A DNA stretch of 64,000 nucleotides from Reticulitermes lucifugus. Lineage: Eukaryota; Arthropoda; Insecta; Blattodea; Rhinotermitidae. The position numbers were made by a program, and so were the translations under genes. The stretch lies in NCBI GenBank assembly GCA_026260175.1, contig JAKCWW010000117.1, positions 88,200-152,199 on the forward strand. Reading direction: 5' to 3'. Numbering within the stretch: the first letter of the stretch is position 1; the number at the start of each line of letters is the position of its first letter. This document shows positions 33,701 to 46,714 of this stretch, one piece after another. The notes below the pieces were generated by a model. That model saw nothing but the letters and a program-made list of their open reading frames with translations. It had not been told where the DNA came from and ran no database searches.

Positions 33701-34189
33701 TAACAAATCGTTAAGTTCCCATAGCAGTTTTCGTCTTTTGTAAAACATTTCACAGAAATGTGCTGTTCCGTTGACAGTTATTTAAGAAAATTGATCGACA
33801 CACTTTTCTAAAACAAATAATTAACACCATTCAAAACACCTGAAGACTGAATGAAAAAGACCAACAAGATCCAGCCTATGAACCACGCCCAATCATCAAA
33901 GTTCGTCGCATGCCTTTAAAGGGAAGTTGTGTGTACAGCCCGAGAAATTTTTGAAAAGACATCGTGCACAAACACACATACACCTATTCATATACATCTT
34001 CAGTATCTCATACATCTACGGGTTTTCCTTATAAGAATGGACTAAAATGTGGTTTCCGAGGTAGATATAATGTTTTAGTTTTCCAGACATTTTTATTTCC
34101 CTCGCCTAAAATTTGATTTTCGTTTAGAAAATGTTTCACTGTATAAAACTTCATCTCATCAGCTACCATTTAAAAAGGGGCCAATAAAC
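33701..34189. other. Unassigned stretch
   Basis: No element boundary or exon seen before the LINE 3' end. Confidence 0.4.
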
Positions 34190-34369
34190 TACTTAGTGTC
34201 TTTCTTCGTGAGACACCTAAACAAGTAATTCAAGCAACCAAATTCTGTCTTGAAGGGGCCTGGGGCTGAGTATCTGTCACAGGACACTTCAACTGCTAGT
34301 GCAAATGGAGCACAGGTTCATGGCCTACAAGTGAAATTTCACCAGAGACATCTGAACTCTTTTTCATAT

Positions 34370-37300
34370 GTACCGACCAGTTGGAGATTTTCTGTCATTT
34401 CGGGGCCTTCTTCTTCTTCGTCTTCTTAGGCCCATAATAGTCAGGTGATTTCTCACAGGAGCATGGCCTGTGAGGAATGAAACTGCCATTCTTAGTTGAT
34501 GCCTACTTAACTTAAGCAGGTCTTCAGCTCTTTTCTTGCATGGTCTACTAATAAAACGCTTACTATGTCTATGACCTGGTAAATTGTTCCAGGCAATGCG
34601 ATGATGACACTCAGTCCAGTTCTTAATTGCTTCTCTTGCTGAACACCTAGGTATTCCAAGAGCCGGCTCTGGGCCGAGTAACGGCATAGCTGCTCCTTGT
34701 CTAGCACGTTTATCAGCTTTTTCATTGCCAGGAATGCCACAATACCCCAGCACCCACACGAGGGTTACCTCCTTCCGAAATGCCAGCGCAGAGAGAGCAT
34801 CCAAGCATTCTGCAACCAGTCCGAAGTCACTTTCGGGCTGCTAAGCGCTTTAAGTGCGGCCTGGCTATCAGCAAAATTAAGGATCCGCTTATGTTTATAA
34901 GCCCTTCTCATGTTTTCACATGCAAAATGAAGAAGTGCATATATTTCGATTTGAAAACCCGTGGCTTATTTGCCCAGAGGGAAACTACAGTTTCTCTCTG
35001 GTCTTTTGCCAGAAATACCACCCCCTGTACCTGAGTCAGCACTAGACCCGTCAGTAAATAAACCAGATTAGAGCATCGTCAGGAAACACAGAGTATTTGT
35101 TTTTAGTATGACGATAAACTGGTATGATGTAGTCCGACCGCATGTCTAAGAAAGGATCACCCACATATTTCCAGATGCTTAGCAACCCTGACACTGTTTT
35201 AGAAACACTCGGTTGGTTAAATATGTGCAGTCTATAGAGCGCCATCCTCGCCACCGCCATGATCAACGTGTCTAACGGAGTCAGATTCAGAAGCACTTCC
35301 ATTGCTTTAATTTGAATCCTGCCTAATTTAATTTTAGTGCTTTTTGCTTGAACTTTAGCCACCAAACCAGGGCAGCATATAAAATATAAGGTCTAATTAC
35401 CCTAGTACAGAGCCAGTGCACCATAGTAAGTCTCAGACCCCATCCCTTACGATACATGCACCTAGCCACCGCAAATGTGGGTTCCGCTTTTCTGATTATT
35501 TTCTGCAAATGTTGGTTCCAGTTAAGTTAGGAGTCTAAAACCACTCCCAAATCTTTAACGTCCCCCCAGCATTTTCAGTTCCTTACCATGAAGTGTAAGA
35601 AGTCCTAAGTCCTGTACTTTCCGTCTATTGGTAATGGCAACTATGGTCGTTTTGTGACGGCTAATATTTAGAGCCTCTTTAACAGCCCATTTAACCAACA
35701 CATCCAGGGCATCTTGCATAGGTTCCCTGACAGCGTGTGCAAATTTACCTTGGACTATGTTGACGATGTCGTCGGCATAGCCAAATGTACTAAAGCCTAG
35801 GTCATTGGTTTCAACCAAAAGTCTATCAACAACTAAATTCCACAAAAAGGGAGACAAGACTCCTCCTTGTGGACATCCCCCTAAAACGTGAGCAGTTAAA
35901 TTGCTGCCCATGAGGGACGTATGTACCAGTCTGCTTTCAAGTAGAGACCTGACCCACCTGCAACAGGTTTCCTCAATTCCACGTTCTCTGGCAGCTGTAG
36001 TAATTACATTAAAGGAGGTGTTATCAAATGCCCCATCAAGATCCAAAAAGGCACCCAAAGCAATCTCTTTATGGCTCAAGGACTTTTCCAGTCTTCGTAC
36101 AACCTGGAAGATTGCTGTTTCTGTAGACATACCTGCTCTGTGGGCATACTGGTTTTGGTGAAATGGGTTTTCAAGCAAGACACCATCCCTCGTATGTCTA
36201 TCAAGTAATTTCTCAGTGTTTTGAGTGTAAAGGATAAAAGGCTGATTGGTCTCAGGAACTTCGCATGGGACAAAGGTTTCCCAGATTTAGGTACAAACAC
36301 CACCCTGTTGTGCCTCAAGCTCTATCCTAAGGCCAAACTGGCTCTTAGTAACAATAAAATGTTTCCCGCCAGCAGTTCAAAAGGCTGCTCTAGCATGATG
36401 GGTATGATTCCGTCAATGCTTGGTTATTTATAGTGTTGAAATGAGAAGAGAGCCCATTTCAATGTATTGAAACTCATAACCATTCTAGAAACCGCCTCCG
36501 TTTTTCAGTCGGAGAGAACTAACTACACTCTGCCCATTCTTCTAGAGAATCTTCTGGAGTCTGGCACATTCAGAGGCCTTTTCAATCTCTTTACAGTGTC
36601 TCCTCCAGGACTCTCTCTTGGCCTGTCAGAGTGCCTTGTTATATTCAGTTAAAAAGTTTTTGTAGTCAGTCCAGTACCCTGACTTCGTCGCAGCATTGAA
36701 TAATCTGCAAAATGCCTCCTCCTCTCCGCAAGGTCTTGGTTCCACCAGGATATATTCCTGCTGTACCGCCTCGCGATTGAAGGACAGTTGTCATTATATG
36801 CAGAAACTATAGCATCCTGAAACTGCCTTGAAGCAGTCTCTAGATCTATAAAGTTAGTAATCCTATCTTCCATACCACGCAGATAAACAGCCAGGTCAAT
36901 TCTAAAGGACTCCCAGTCAGTCCTGCGTGGATTACGATAGAATTCAACTAAACGGTCAATTCCCGTAATATTGAATCGGATGTATCTGCGGTCCGAACAA
37001 CTTAGCTCCTCAGTTACATGCCAATCTTTAATAAAACTGCCAGCATAAATGTGACAATAGTAAAATCAATAACTTCCTGCCTGTTATATGTAACAAAGCT
37101 AGGTCTGGTAGCTTTGTTCATTATGTCCAAATCATTAGCCATAAAAAATTAACAGGGACTCACCTCTGTTGTTAATATTTTAACTCCCCACGTTGTGTGA
37201 TGCGCAATCGCATCACAGCCGATGACAAGGTGAGATCTATTAGCTCTACATCCTACCACCAGGTTCTCCATCTCCCTGGGGGGCGTGGGTTCAAAATATT

Positions 37301-37610
37301 CATAAGGAAGGCATGCCGAACCCAGAATAATCTCCCTCGGCCCCTTGCCACACAATGTTTTAATTTGAGAGAGATCGCTGGAACAGTAATGCTTCAGCGG
37401 CAGTATCCGAAAGTCTTTCTTGACTAAAATACAGGTCCTAGGATTCTGGTTGGATCTGCTATATGTAAGTTATTCACTTACCTCTTTTAGACCTTTGATT
37501 TCCCCCATATAGGTCATGGGTTCCTGTATGAGGGCAACATCGCAGTTCCTCATAGCCACACAAAGGGCAGCCGAAGCCGCCCTACTGTGATGAAGATTTA
37601 CCTGCAACAT
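34370..37610 (-). pseudogene. LINE ORF2: endonuclease, reverse transcriptase, RNase H; broken
   Basis: It starts MLQVNLHHSRAASAAL at 37610, with LIQEP (the endonuclease Glu motif) soon after. VIGCDAIAHHTTWG (about 37.2 kb) is the endonuclease 'GDANAHHxxWGS' block with Asn changed to Ile. FRPISLLSF-type sequence opens the RT. The longest intact piece (36178-35555) has FLDLDGAFD (palm Asp), GCPQGGVLSP and FGYADDI at about 35.78 kb, so the RT catalytic Asp residues are still present. The RNase H (about 35.05-34.4 kb) retains LGYCGIPGNEKADKRARQ. The zinc-finger-like C-terminus expected after LTIMGL is replaced by an Arg-rich stretch coded by AGA/CGA-like repeats. Frames change many times; it cannot make a full protein. 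Confidence 0.88.
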
Positions 37611-38553
37611 TCTCAGCCTCTGGCTTTTTCTTTTCATCCTTCCGGTTCTGGAAGTTAACTCCTCCCAATCCCCAGAAGGCCTTAAACTTTTTCTTGGCCA
37701 GTGCTTTTAAAGAGCCAGGGTCAATAGAGAAGGCTAACGTCTGTTCCTTCTCAGTCACCTTGCGATGCATTATTTGCCAGTCTGCCCTATTTAACTCAGG
37801 ATTTTGAATCCTGAGACGAGTTACGACAGTGGTAACCTCTGAAATATCCGGGATGTGAATAAGCACCTGGGTCTCTTAGAGAGGTCTTTGGAGTCAACCA
37901 CGGCCAGCTCCGCACCCTCCCACAGCTCCTCAAGTCCACGTATTTTCTGCATCAGCCAGATCTTAGAGGATTAATTTGCACAGTTTTTCCAAAGTACACC
38001 CTGTGCAAATTTATTGTATAAATTGCGAAGGTGTCTCCCCTGAGGGATTCGCATCTACAGCAGCTAAACGTTTTCCTTGAATAAGGTCAACTTGAGCCTG
38101 ATCCAGTTTGACCTCAGGATGGCGTTTATGAATAACCGCCATCCTGATGCCAACAACAGCTTCGTTGTAAGGCACAGTCTGCACTTGCGAGCTCCTGGGT
38201 TTTTAGGGTTGCTGTTTTGTCGAAGGTGGGGTGCATGAGTCCAAGTGGGGTCTTTTCACGCCCCCACTACTTTCCGCCGCGCACTTCTCCTTAGATGAAT
38301 GAGTCTTTCTTGGAGGTTTTTCAACCGTCCAAGTTCCTTCCTTCATTTTTCTCGCTTTAATAAGCTTTTTCCTTTGTGCTCCCGAGAGCCTCTCGGTCTG
38401 CAGTCTAATCGTAGAGACGCCTGCAGCCAATCTCTCCTCATCGTGAGAAACAACGGAAGGCTTGGAGCTTACAGCCTCCCCATGGGAGTCTTATTGTAAC
38501 ATGTCTGCAGCCACAGCCGCTCCTTGTTCAGGTTCATCAATTACTGTGTCCAT
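37582..38553 (-). pseudogene. LINE ORF1 (nucleic-acid-binding protein), broken
   Basis: The start is the ATG at 38553-38551 (MDTVIDEPEQG). The reading frame holds STIRLQTERLSGAQRKKLIK and a basic stretch (PPRKTHSSK), then AVVGIRMAVIHKRHPEVKL and LIHIPDISEVTTVVTRLRIQ. It ends at 37582 with KSSSQ. In-frame stops occur at 38491-38493 and 38203-38205, and the frame changes near 37.9 kb. In related elements this is a single ORF1 product that binds element RNA. ORF2's start codon lies 29 bp inside its end, so the two ORFs overlap in different frames. Confidence 0.8.
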
Positions 38554-38990
38554 TTTGGTCTCACGAGCACGATAGAAATGAGTCAACAATGGCAGATTTC
38601 TATATACCAGTAAAATACTACTTACTCTGGGATGACGCCTGGTCTCCCAGAGGCTCCGTTAAAGACACATCACCCATGTGCCATGCACCCCTTCAGCACG
38701 GATTAAAGCAAGCCACACATAACACCTTGGGGTTGGGGAGTTGGTCCACTGTCTCTTATTCTTTATATTCGGAGATAGACTTGCCCCACCGTCAGTCTAG
38801 AGATCATCCAGACCAGCCCCGGGACAGGTTCCCGGCTATCCGCCACCTGCCGACGTGCCCGGCAGCCACTCAAGCCCCGAGCAATTCGGGGGCTAGTACG
38901 ACCATTTCAAGTGGGCCTGTGGGACAAGTCCTTTCAATTTCAGTACTGTGGCTAAACACCTGTTAAACAGCCCCTCAACTACCAGTGCAA

Positions 38991-40493
38991 GTAGATAAAA
39001 AAATTTTAATATTTCACAGTACGCTATTTTATTGTCATAGTACCCATCAGTCCTAATCTAGGAAGGTCCCGGACGTCTCCAAAACCACTTATTTAGTATT
39101 TATTTTTGCCATGATAAAGGAATAAGAGTAGGAGAAGAAGAAACAGCAGCAGGATGAATTAAAGAAAAATAAATAAAAGTACACTAAAGGTAAAATTGTG
39201 CCTACGCGCATCATGAGAGCATATGGAAAAGTCGATAAAAGTATTCAGGAATTTTTAAACTCGGCACTGGATTGAGGTGAGTGGCTAGACTCAAACCTAG
39301 GACGCTTTAACACTTCAGAAAGGGCCCGGTGTACCCTTTCAATGCGAAGTCCGGGTGGACCCGTAAAATGGTCCGGTGCTTTGAAGTAGTAATCTTTGGA
39401 ATTTATGAACTTCTAGTAATACAAAGGTTTAGAAATACTTAAAAAATAAAAAAATTGCACTCTTTACCAAATATTATTAGGTCAGTTAAATAAAACAGGA
39501 AAGTCGGGAAAGACAAATGGATATAAAACTTCGATCGGGAATACAAAATGAGAGAGGTTATGCGCTGAACACAGGCGTATCTGGGACAAGAGTACTAAAA
39601 TGCATGTTGGAGGGATAAAACCTCTACAGCCGTAATTAATTTAACAAATATAGAAGACGAAGACTTTTTCGAGCTGCGAAGACATGCAGGCTGATAGAAA
39701 TTGGAGATGTTTCGGAGGAATGGAGATGAATTTCTACCGAACTATTGCGTCATATTGTAGAACAGAGAAGGCTGAAGTCACCTAATATGCGGTAGTGTTT
39801 CCTTTTCATCACAGTGATGATAGTGCTCTTAACAATACAGCGACGTCTCTGGTGCATTTTGAAGCTCAAATATCCTAAATTAAGCACAGCCATTACTAAT
39901 GCATAAATTTAATTTACTATGGCGATAACTCCAATTTTACGAAATGTATAAATTCGCACCTAATATTTGGTGATTCCTATTATGGGGCACTGTAGGTTTG
40001 TCACATTTTGCTCAAAATCTGCATTATCTTCTTCAATACGAAATGGAAAATCAGTACTCTTGAAGAAGTTGCAGTTCCATTTTTCTGGTACCTGACAAGC
40101 CCTCAACAGACAGAAATAAAATTTCAAAACACATTTTAATTTAATGCAAATACGTTCAGCTATCATTTAACAACTGAAAGCAGCAGCTCCAATATAGACT
40201 CCCAATATAGGGTACACCATATTTTGAGACAACAAAGCACCCCATATTAGGAACTCCCCATGTTGGATTTCTAACATATCCTGTAGCTTTCGCACGTTGT
40301 GAGTTTACACATATGAAGTAACTAATAAATACATCGTTACAGTTTACTTAAAATGTGAAAATGTTTAAGTTAAAACCATCGATCCAAAACTTTGCCGACC
40401 AGAAAAATAAATTATAAATCGTAACTGGTATAAACATCCTCCAACAATAAAATATTTCTTACAAATAGCATTACTAAGAATCTGCTGAAAATT
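38991..40493. other. Stretch with a SINE B scrap
   Basis: 39262-39390 (GGCACTGGATTGAGGTGAGT, CCCGGTGTACCCTTTCAATG, CCGGGTGGACCCGTAAAATG) is a minus-strand SINE B middle section. The rest is unassigned. Confidence 0.55.
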
Positions 40494-40767
40494 CAGATAG
40501 TAGTTTTTCCACGGCGCAACAGCCCCTAGTGGGCCAGGGCCGCCTCATGATCGAGACTTCACGATCACATTAAGACACCCCACACTCGGTATGACTCCTC
40601 TGGACGAGTGATCAGCCCGACACACAGACCTCTACCTGACAACACACAACACTCTCAAGAGACAGACACCGATGCGCCCGGCGGGATTTGAACCCACTAT
40701 CCCAGAAACCGAGCGGCCGCAGACCTACGTGTTAGACCGTGCGGCCACTGGGATCGGCCAGATAATA
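40494..40767 (-). mobile_element. SINE family A, minus strand
   Basis: On the minus strand the head GCCGATCCCAGTGGCCGCAC, with box B GTGGGTTCAAATCCCGCC, is followed by TGTCTCTTGAGAGTGTTGTG and CTGATCACTCGTCCAGAGGA. It ends near CTGTTGCGCCGTGG. CAGATAGTA (40494-40502) and CAGATAATA (40759-40767) flank it as a probable 9-bp target duplication with one mismatch. Confidence 0.85.
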
Positions 40768-42624
40768 ACAGTTATTAGACGACGTAAACATAAAGGGGTA
40801 ATACTGCGATACCCCATAATAAGAACTAAGCCTACAGTCATATTAAGCGATTTCGTCCTATTATCCATAGTCACCACCATGATAACCTTAAATCTCACAG
40901 TACCCTGTACCGTAACTACAGTTGTCGGTATTGCCGTCGTATCGGTTCTTCATTATTCAAAAGAAATATTAATCCATAAAAGCTGAATTCCTTGGCTTCA
41001 GCTGGGAAAACACCCTTGTGTTATTTATTCTTCTAAGTTCCACAAGCATATGTTGTGTGATCTAACAGACTTCAGAATATAAGTATCTTAAAAATCGATA
41101 CGTTTCTTGATTAGAAATTATCTTTGTGAATCATTACACATTTCCTGCTGAAAGCTTGTGAAATATAAGTAAGCTAAAGAAAAGGGGTGAGTGCACTTTC
41201 AACAGGTGTGATATTCATGCTACAGAATGCAACGAGGCGAAAACAAATGATGAATTGTTTGCCAGTTCTTCATGCGAAGGAACCTTGTCGCACATCTTAC
41301 TGTGAAGAAGATTGATAGCTGAATATAAAACTTTTATGTGATTAATTTTCATATTCATGGTTTTAGAAGGTTCTTTTTACAGATTGCATGAAGGTTCAGC
41401 TTAAAGTGTGTGCTTTAAGAGCCCGTAGCTTGCGCCTACTACGTTAACTGCTCAATGGCTTGCTTCACATAAATAAGATATACTTCGGAGGAAGTCGAAG
41501 CTAATTAAAATTTTATGTAACAGAAAAGTTTTTTAAAAACTTGTAATTAAACACAGTTTAAATTTAACGTAATTAAAATGATATAGTTCAACTTGTTGGA
41601 GGCAATTAGTCACGTTTTGCTCACCTACATATAAATAGGATTGAATTTCTCGAAACATATATGTATATATTTTTCATAGCTTTCTTTTAGACGATGTACA
41701 TGGTTGGCGTTTTTGGCCTACATCAAGGAAGGAGAGGGAAGACGTCCTGCCTTTAACCACCCTTGTGATTCTACACACAACAGAGGAATGTATTTTGTTC
41801 AAATCATTGCACACCGCAAATCTACTGTTAATGAAACCTATCATGCTGCGTTACCAAGCATTTCATCTGTAGAAATAAATGTTGAAAAATGAATCAATGT
41901 GTCTCTACATTAAAGCTTTATTATGTAGTTATATTTTCAGCCTGAAATCTTACACCTAGTAAGCTTCGAAGCATGTTATTTTAACTAACTCATAAAGAAT
42001 ATAATTTCAGCATCTTTTTATTCGTGGTCATTAATTTGGCATTTTAACTTATTATTTATTTTAAGGACAATTCCAAATATGGTAACAACTTCTTTGCTCA
42101 TAAATGTCTCAATGCTTATTTTATCATTTCAACCTTGTGTTTTGTTAACATTACATTTTATCTCAGACACTTTGATCCATAATTTTCAAGCCAAAATGTG
42201 TGTCAAATAATACTTGTGTCTATCTTCACAAAATATAATATTCCATTGATTAATGATCAGTAAAGTTCTAGCGTTTATTAATATTACCGGGGTTTTGGAC
42301 TTTGACAAACTTGTTACTCCAAGCTGGACACTGTGTTTCGCAAATTGCATCTGTTTCTGATGTCAGGTAAAAAAATAGACTGACTGATTATGTAAAAATA
42401 TCGGACCCAAATAAGTGGGCACTTTGATATTTTTAATTAAGATAGAAAATTATTCACTATACAAAAAGTTGTGTGCAATTCGAAGGAGTAAAAGATGCAC
42501 TGAGGCTAGAAACCGAACAATAAGTAATGCAACATGCCATTATCATAACTTAGGTCGCGATAACTCAGAAGGTACAGTGACTAGACACGGAATGGACGAC
42601 CGAGGAAACGTTTTTCTATTCCCT
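40768..42624. other. Unassigned stretch
   Basis: A short frame at 40672-40986 begins inside the SINE and is not a gene. AT-rich; no exon recognised. Confidence 0.45.
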
Positions 42625-42812
42625 GCAGAGGCAAGGTGTCTTCTTTTCTCTAGAGTGGCCATACCGGGTCTGGGACATATTCAGTATTTTGTTCGGTGGA
42701 TACCTGGAACTCCTTCCCCGTGGGTAATGCGCCTTAATCTACTGCAGAGATTAGGAACGAAAGCGCTATACCTCCATTTTCCATACGCCTTCATGGCGTG
42801 CACAGGAACCAC
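42625..42812 (+). mobile_element. SINE family B fragment, + strand, decayed
   Basis: GGTCTGGGACATATTCAGTA, CCCCGTGGGTAATGCGCCTT and CATACGCCTTCATGGCGTGC follow the B-family order. The tRNA head is too mutated to recognise. Confidence 0.5.
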
Positions 42813-43984
42813 TTCATATTATATCTTACGTTCATCGTAAACTTTTACGTTTGGTAAACACCACCTTAGTTTCAAGGTCTCCTCCGCAGGCTTCAGTCCT
42901 GAAGCTTGTTTCATTTCCTTAAAATTTTTATTTTTATACTACCTATGGCGCTTACATTCTTTGTGCATTGATTGTATTATATACAACATTCGTGTCACCA
43001 TGTGAAGGTTTACTATAGTTCATCTTTCATACGACAGGTTGTACTGGCTTTCGGAATTAAGCCTCGACGCTTATTAATTATCTAGCCAAAGTTTCGCTGA
43101 ACATTGTTGATCTTATCATCACAGCTAATTTATTTATCCGTTCGTTTCCTTATTTTGTCTACCACAGTACGCAACGTTTTCAGCTCTCACGCCTATTTCA
43201 TTCCTGCTAATTGAATCATTCTAATATCTTTCGGCGATCTCTCTGACACACGGAAAGTCTTGAACACTGAAGCACATTTTGTTTACTGCTCTTATCGATG
43301 TACATCGCACTGTCAAGCAGATAAATCGAGCAGCACGTTCTCTTGCATGTAAGATTAGCTTAATTAGCCTTACAGAAAAATTATTGTCCGAAGTAACTTA
43401 ACTTGGATATCCGAGAGTATTATTTAAGGACCTCAAATTTAACCGAATGTTATTCAAAGAAAGTCGTGCACTTGATTTTCTCGATTTAAATGAGAAAATT
43501 ATACAGTTGAGAAATGTTATGCGGTTTGTAGCTCTGATCCAAATATTCGCCAAACTTGATCGGCTTGTCTTTTATTAAATACATTTCTACCTACGCATTG
43601 CGCTGAATTTCGTTTTTACTTAAGACGTACTTGCGCATGTAAATTAGAATTTCTAAGTGTAGATTAACACATTCTTGCCTTTAAACATTTTCACCCTTAT
43701 TATGAAATTTTCCCGGATAATGAAGCTTACAAACTTCAGGACGTTATGTTGTAAGCCATAGATATGCTTCACATTTTCAACGCGTAAGTAATATTTCACA
43801 AATATACATGAAGATGCAAACACATACAGCGAATGTTTCTTATAACTATCGAAATGCATCAAGTACATGTTTCATTTATTCCTTAATTTTGGACTGCTTT
43901 GAGTGTTTCATTCAAATAACAATCGCTTGTTTGATGTTTCACTACGGTTGCTGCACAATAAACACATTAGCAACAAAGAAAGTA
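42813..43984. other. Unassigned stretch
   Basis: No exon, repeat boundary or RNA gene seen. Confidence 0.45.
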
Positions 43985-44257
43985 ATTAGGCCGGTTCGGT
44001 GGCCACGCGGTTTAAGGTGTGCGTCTGCGGCCACTTGCTTGCTCGGATTGGGGTTTTGAATCCCGCCGGGACATGGATGCCTGTCTCTTGTGAGTGCTGT
44101 GTGTTGTCAGGTCCCTGGTCTAGAGGATTCCTACCGAGTGTGTATGCGTCACTGAGTGTGATTAGATGCAACAGTAACTTCTACACCTATAATGAGTAGG
44201 CAGACAGAGGCCAGACTAAGAAAGAAACAAAGAAAGAAAGAAAGAAAGAAAGAAATT
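43985..44257 (+). mobile_element. SINE family A with (AAAG)n tail, + strand
   Basis: GGCCGGTTCGGTGGCCACGC, then TTTAAGGTGTGCGTCTGCGG, then a box B-like GGGGTTTTGAATCCCGCC. The body is CTGTCTCTTGTGAGTGCTGT and GGTCTAGAGGATTCCTACCG. The 3' end is a (AAAG)n tract (44221-44256), unlike the (AAT)n end of the copy near 3 kb. Confidence 0.85.
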
Positions 44258-45229
44258 AAGATTCCATTCGGATTATCGATAAAGGGAGAGATCCCTATGA
44301 AGAAATATTTCCAAAAATTGTTAGGAAAATATTTTTGTTGAGTATTCAGCTTTAATTTGTTTGTTCCGCTGAGTAGCAAGGTTATTGTTTCCAGACTACC
44401 GCCTTCATTTTCAAGGGGCAACGAGTCCTAGAAGAATGAATAAAAATTCTTGACCTTTGAGGATGAATGTGGTTACGTGCCTTCGAAACGTCGAAGACCT
44501 ATAATCCCAACGTCAATGCTGTGAAAACTGCAAATCTCCAGATAACTTTTACCACTAAATGCTGAAATCTTGTTGTAGCTGTTACCGCCCCCTCAGAATA
44601 TAAAATTCATTAGGTCAGTTGTCCTAATATTTGTCTTACACATTTTAAGTCAGGCAAAAGATGATAAAAATGACATTCGGAAAATATAATAAGTTTTTAA
44701 CTTACTGATGTACGAGTACTCATATGAATTCCTTTGGGTACCGTTCGCTATTTCCTCTGTGCAACAAGTGATCCAGTGTAATTGCCAGAATTCCGAAAGT
44801 CAACTCCCAAATGTCGTGTGAGAAACTAGTTGCTTACCAAATTATTTCTATCGCCACTGACGAAGGTAGTAGTACGTTTTGACTTCTGCACATATACGTG
44901 CGCGCATATATGTGTGTATGTATGTATGCTTTGTGTGCAAATCATCTTTGTGCTAAAGCCAGTTGTAAAGCTTGTACCTCATTTATCACTTGCTGGCATG
45001 AAACAATGGATATATACAGCTTTATTTCGGTGTCATTAGCAAAAGTCATATAGTTCAGTTCCTTTAAACCGGAAGATAATACTCCGAAACTACTGATAAT
45101 TCGGCAGTTGACGAAATTACTCTCAAGTCCGGAAATTTCGTCTTCGATAACATCGAGTACTTATAGTGATTCCTTGAAGTTATCTTGTGTTATAGCTATG
45201 GACTTTATTGAGACCATCGAGGTATTATA
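44258..45229. other. Unassigned stretch; likely Tigger 5' region at its end
   Basis: 44450-44500 has TTTGAGGATG...CTTCGAAACGTCG, a faint relative of the hammerhead-like motifs without stem I. From about 45055 the sequence CAGTTCCTTTAAACCGGAAG may be a Tigger terminal repeat. Confidence 0.35.
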
Positions 45230-45460
45230 ATGGCTTCTAAAGATTTCCAAATGAGTAAACAAGGTGCTGCTGGTAAGAGGAAGCATGCAACTTTAACGAC
45301 TCTTCAGAAACTTGAAATAATTGTGAAGCTTGAAAGTGGCAACATCGCAGTGTGGTTGTGGCGGCATACAATACCAGATCGTCAACTACCCATGATATAA
45401 AGAAGCAGAAGGTAGAGTTACTGGCACTGTTTGCTAATCCATTACCTCTCCGGCCCCGTG
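45230..45460 (+). pseudogene. pogo/Tigger transposase N-terminal fragment
   Basis: MASKDFQMSKQGAAGKRKHA, then LQKLEIIVKLESG, is the CENP-B-type helix-turn-helix start of Tigger transposases. A frameshift follows ESG; in another frame VVVAAYNTRSSTTHDIKKQK continues the same domain (normally '..AAYNIGLSTIYDIKKQK'). Similarity ends soon after, so it is a 3'-truncated dead copy, independent of the C-terminal Tigger at 32.4-32.9 kb. Confidence 0.88.
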
Positions 45461-46714
45461 AGTGCCAAATTAAAGGATTTCTACTCTATTAGAAATGGTC
45501 TTATAATTTAATAATCTAAAGTTGGGTTACGTCATACTGGTTCAAGCAGTTTAATCACGCCAAAGCATATATACACACATATATAATAAATGTATTATTT
45601 ATAAAATGTAATCATTATTGATGACGCAGTTGTATCAGTTTAAAATAATGGATGGACACCAAACAACAATCCCACTTGAAGCCACAAAATACTCCTATGT
45701 ATCAGCCTGTCAATTATTCTTCCTTTCGTGTTTACATTGTTCCTCAATTCAGAAACTGCTTTATTTCTCATAATAACATTTATTTTATCTGGACTAGTTT
45801 CCCACATAATCATAACACAATTTAATTCTTTTTTATATTCCCTTTGCAAGATTCACTTACGGACTTAAGAAATATTTTGGTCAAAATCTTAGTCAAATCT
45901 GTCAAATTAATAAAAGGCTAGTTTCTGCAATTTTCCTTCACAAATAGACTTTACTTCAAACACACGAAAAATTTAGTTTCATCTTCTGCAAAATAATAAT
46001 AATAATAATAATAGTGTGTTTTCTCATATGCTCGCCCTTGCTTTATACTCTGTCAAAATTAAAACTTGTTAGTTACGTACATATAAATTAGAAAGTTTAT
46101 GCTTTAACTAAGATTCACATCTTCGTCATGCTTGCAACCGCTGTCTTACAAACGACATTTCATACAAAGTGTGTATTTACGTTTGTGATCTATCTGGGCA
46201 CTAAATTGTACACGCCTAGGTCCAAAAATTCATTAGACACTGCTACTAAAGCGAAAGCCAAAGAGAATCTTTGATTGTCAGCCAGTTACTTCACATTCTC
46301 AAAAATATTCACTTAACGAAAGTTGTTTATGTTTAAGGTCCATTATCATAGCCATTTTTAGAACCCTCAAGTAAGTGTCGCTCTTGTCTCACAAATCTGC
46401 TCGTTCGCCAAGTTGTTATTATTGAATGGGGGGTATTTAAACTTACAGAGTTGAGATGGGCCCCGAGTGGCATACTTTCAACCCCGAGTTTCTTTTAAAA
46501 TCGACCAAATATTTTCAGATTTAAAATATTGAAGCTTACACGTACATAACATGGCGGCCTCATAAGGCGGACTAGTAACAATTTCTGAAACTCTTATCAA
46601 AAATTTTGTTTTGTTTTGTCTTATTTCTCCGTGACGTCAATCTCATTTTGATATTGCAACATGTATTGTTGCTGTAGTTATAATTACCGTGTTTTCTGAC
46701 TTTTTCGGTTGCAG
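45461..46714. other. Putative intron sequence upstream of the collagen exon
   Basis: (AAT)8 lies at 45986-46011. The last 25 bp (GTTTTCTGACTTTTTCGGTT, then GCAG) form a pyrimidine-rich 3' splice site. No upstream exon was recognised. Confidence 0.5.

Larger units (their letters stand above)
34190..38990 (-). mobile_element. LOA/Lian-like LINE, nearly full length, decayed
   Basis: On the minus strand the order is: a 5' region of about 430 bp that is more GC-rich than its surroundings (38554-38990), ORF1 (38553-37582), ORF2 with endonuclease, reverse transcriptase and RNase H (37610-34370), then a 3' region ending near a CAATAAAC-like signal at about 34190. A C-terminal RNase H places it in the I/R1/LOA group; the ORF1 and RNase H sequences recall Lian-like elements of insects, but the clade is my recollection, not a computed result. 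Stops and frameshifts occur throughout both ORFs. The end points are estimates; no target duplication was found. Confidence 0.85.
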
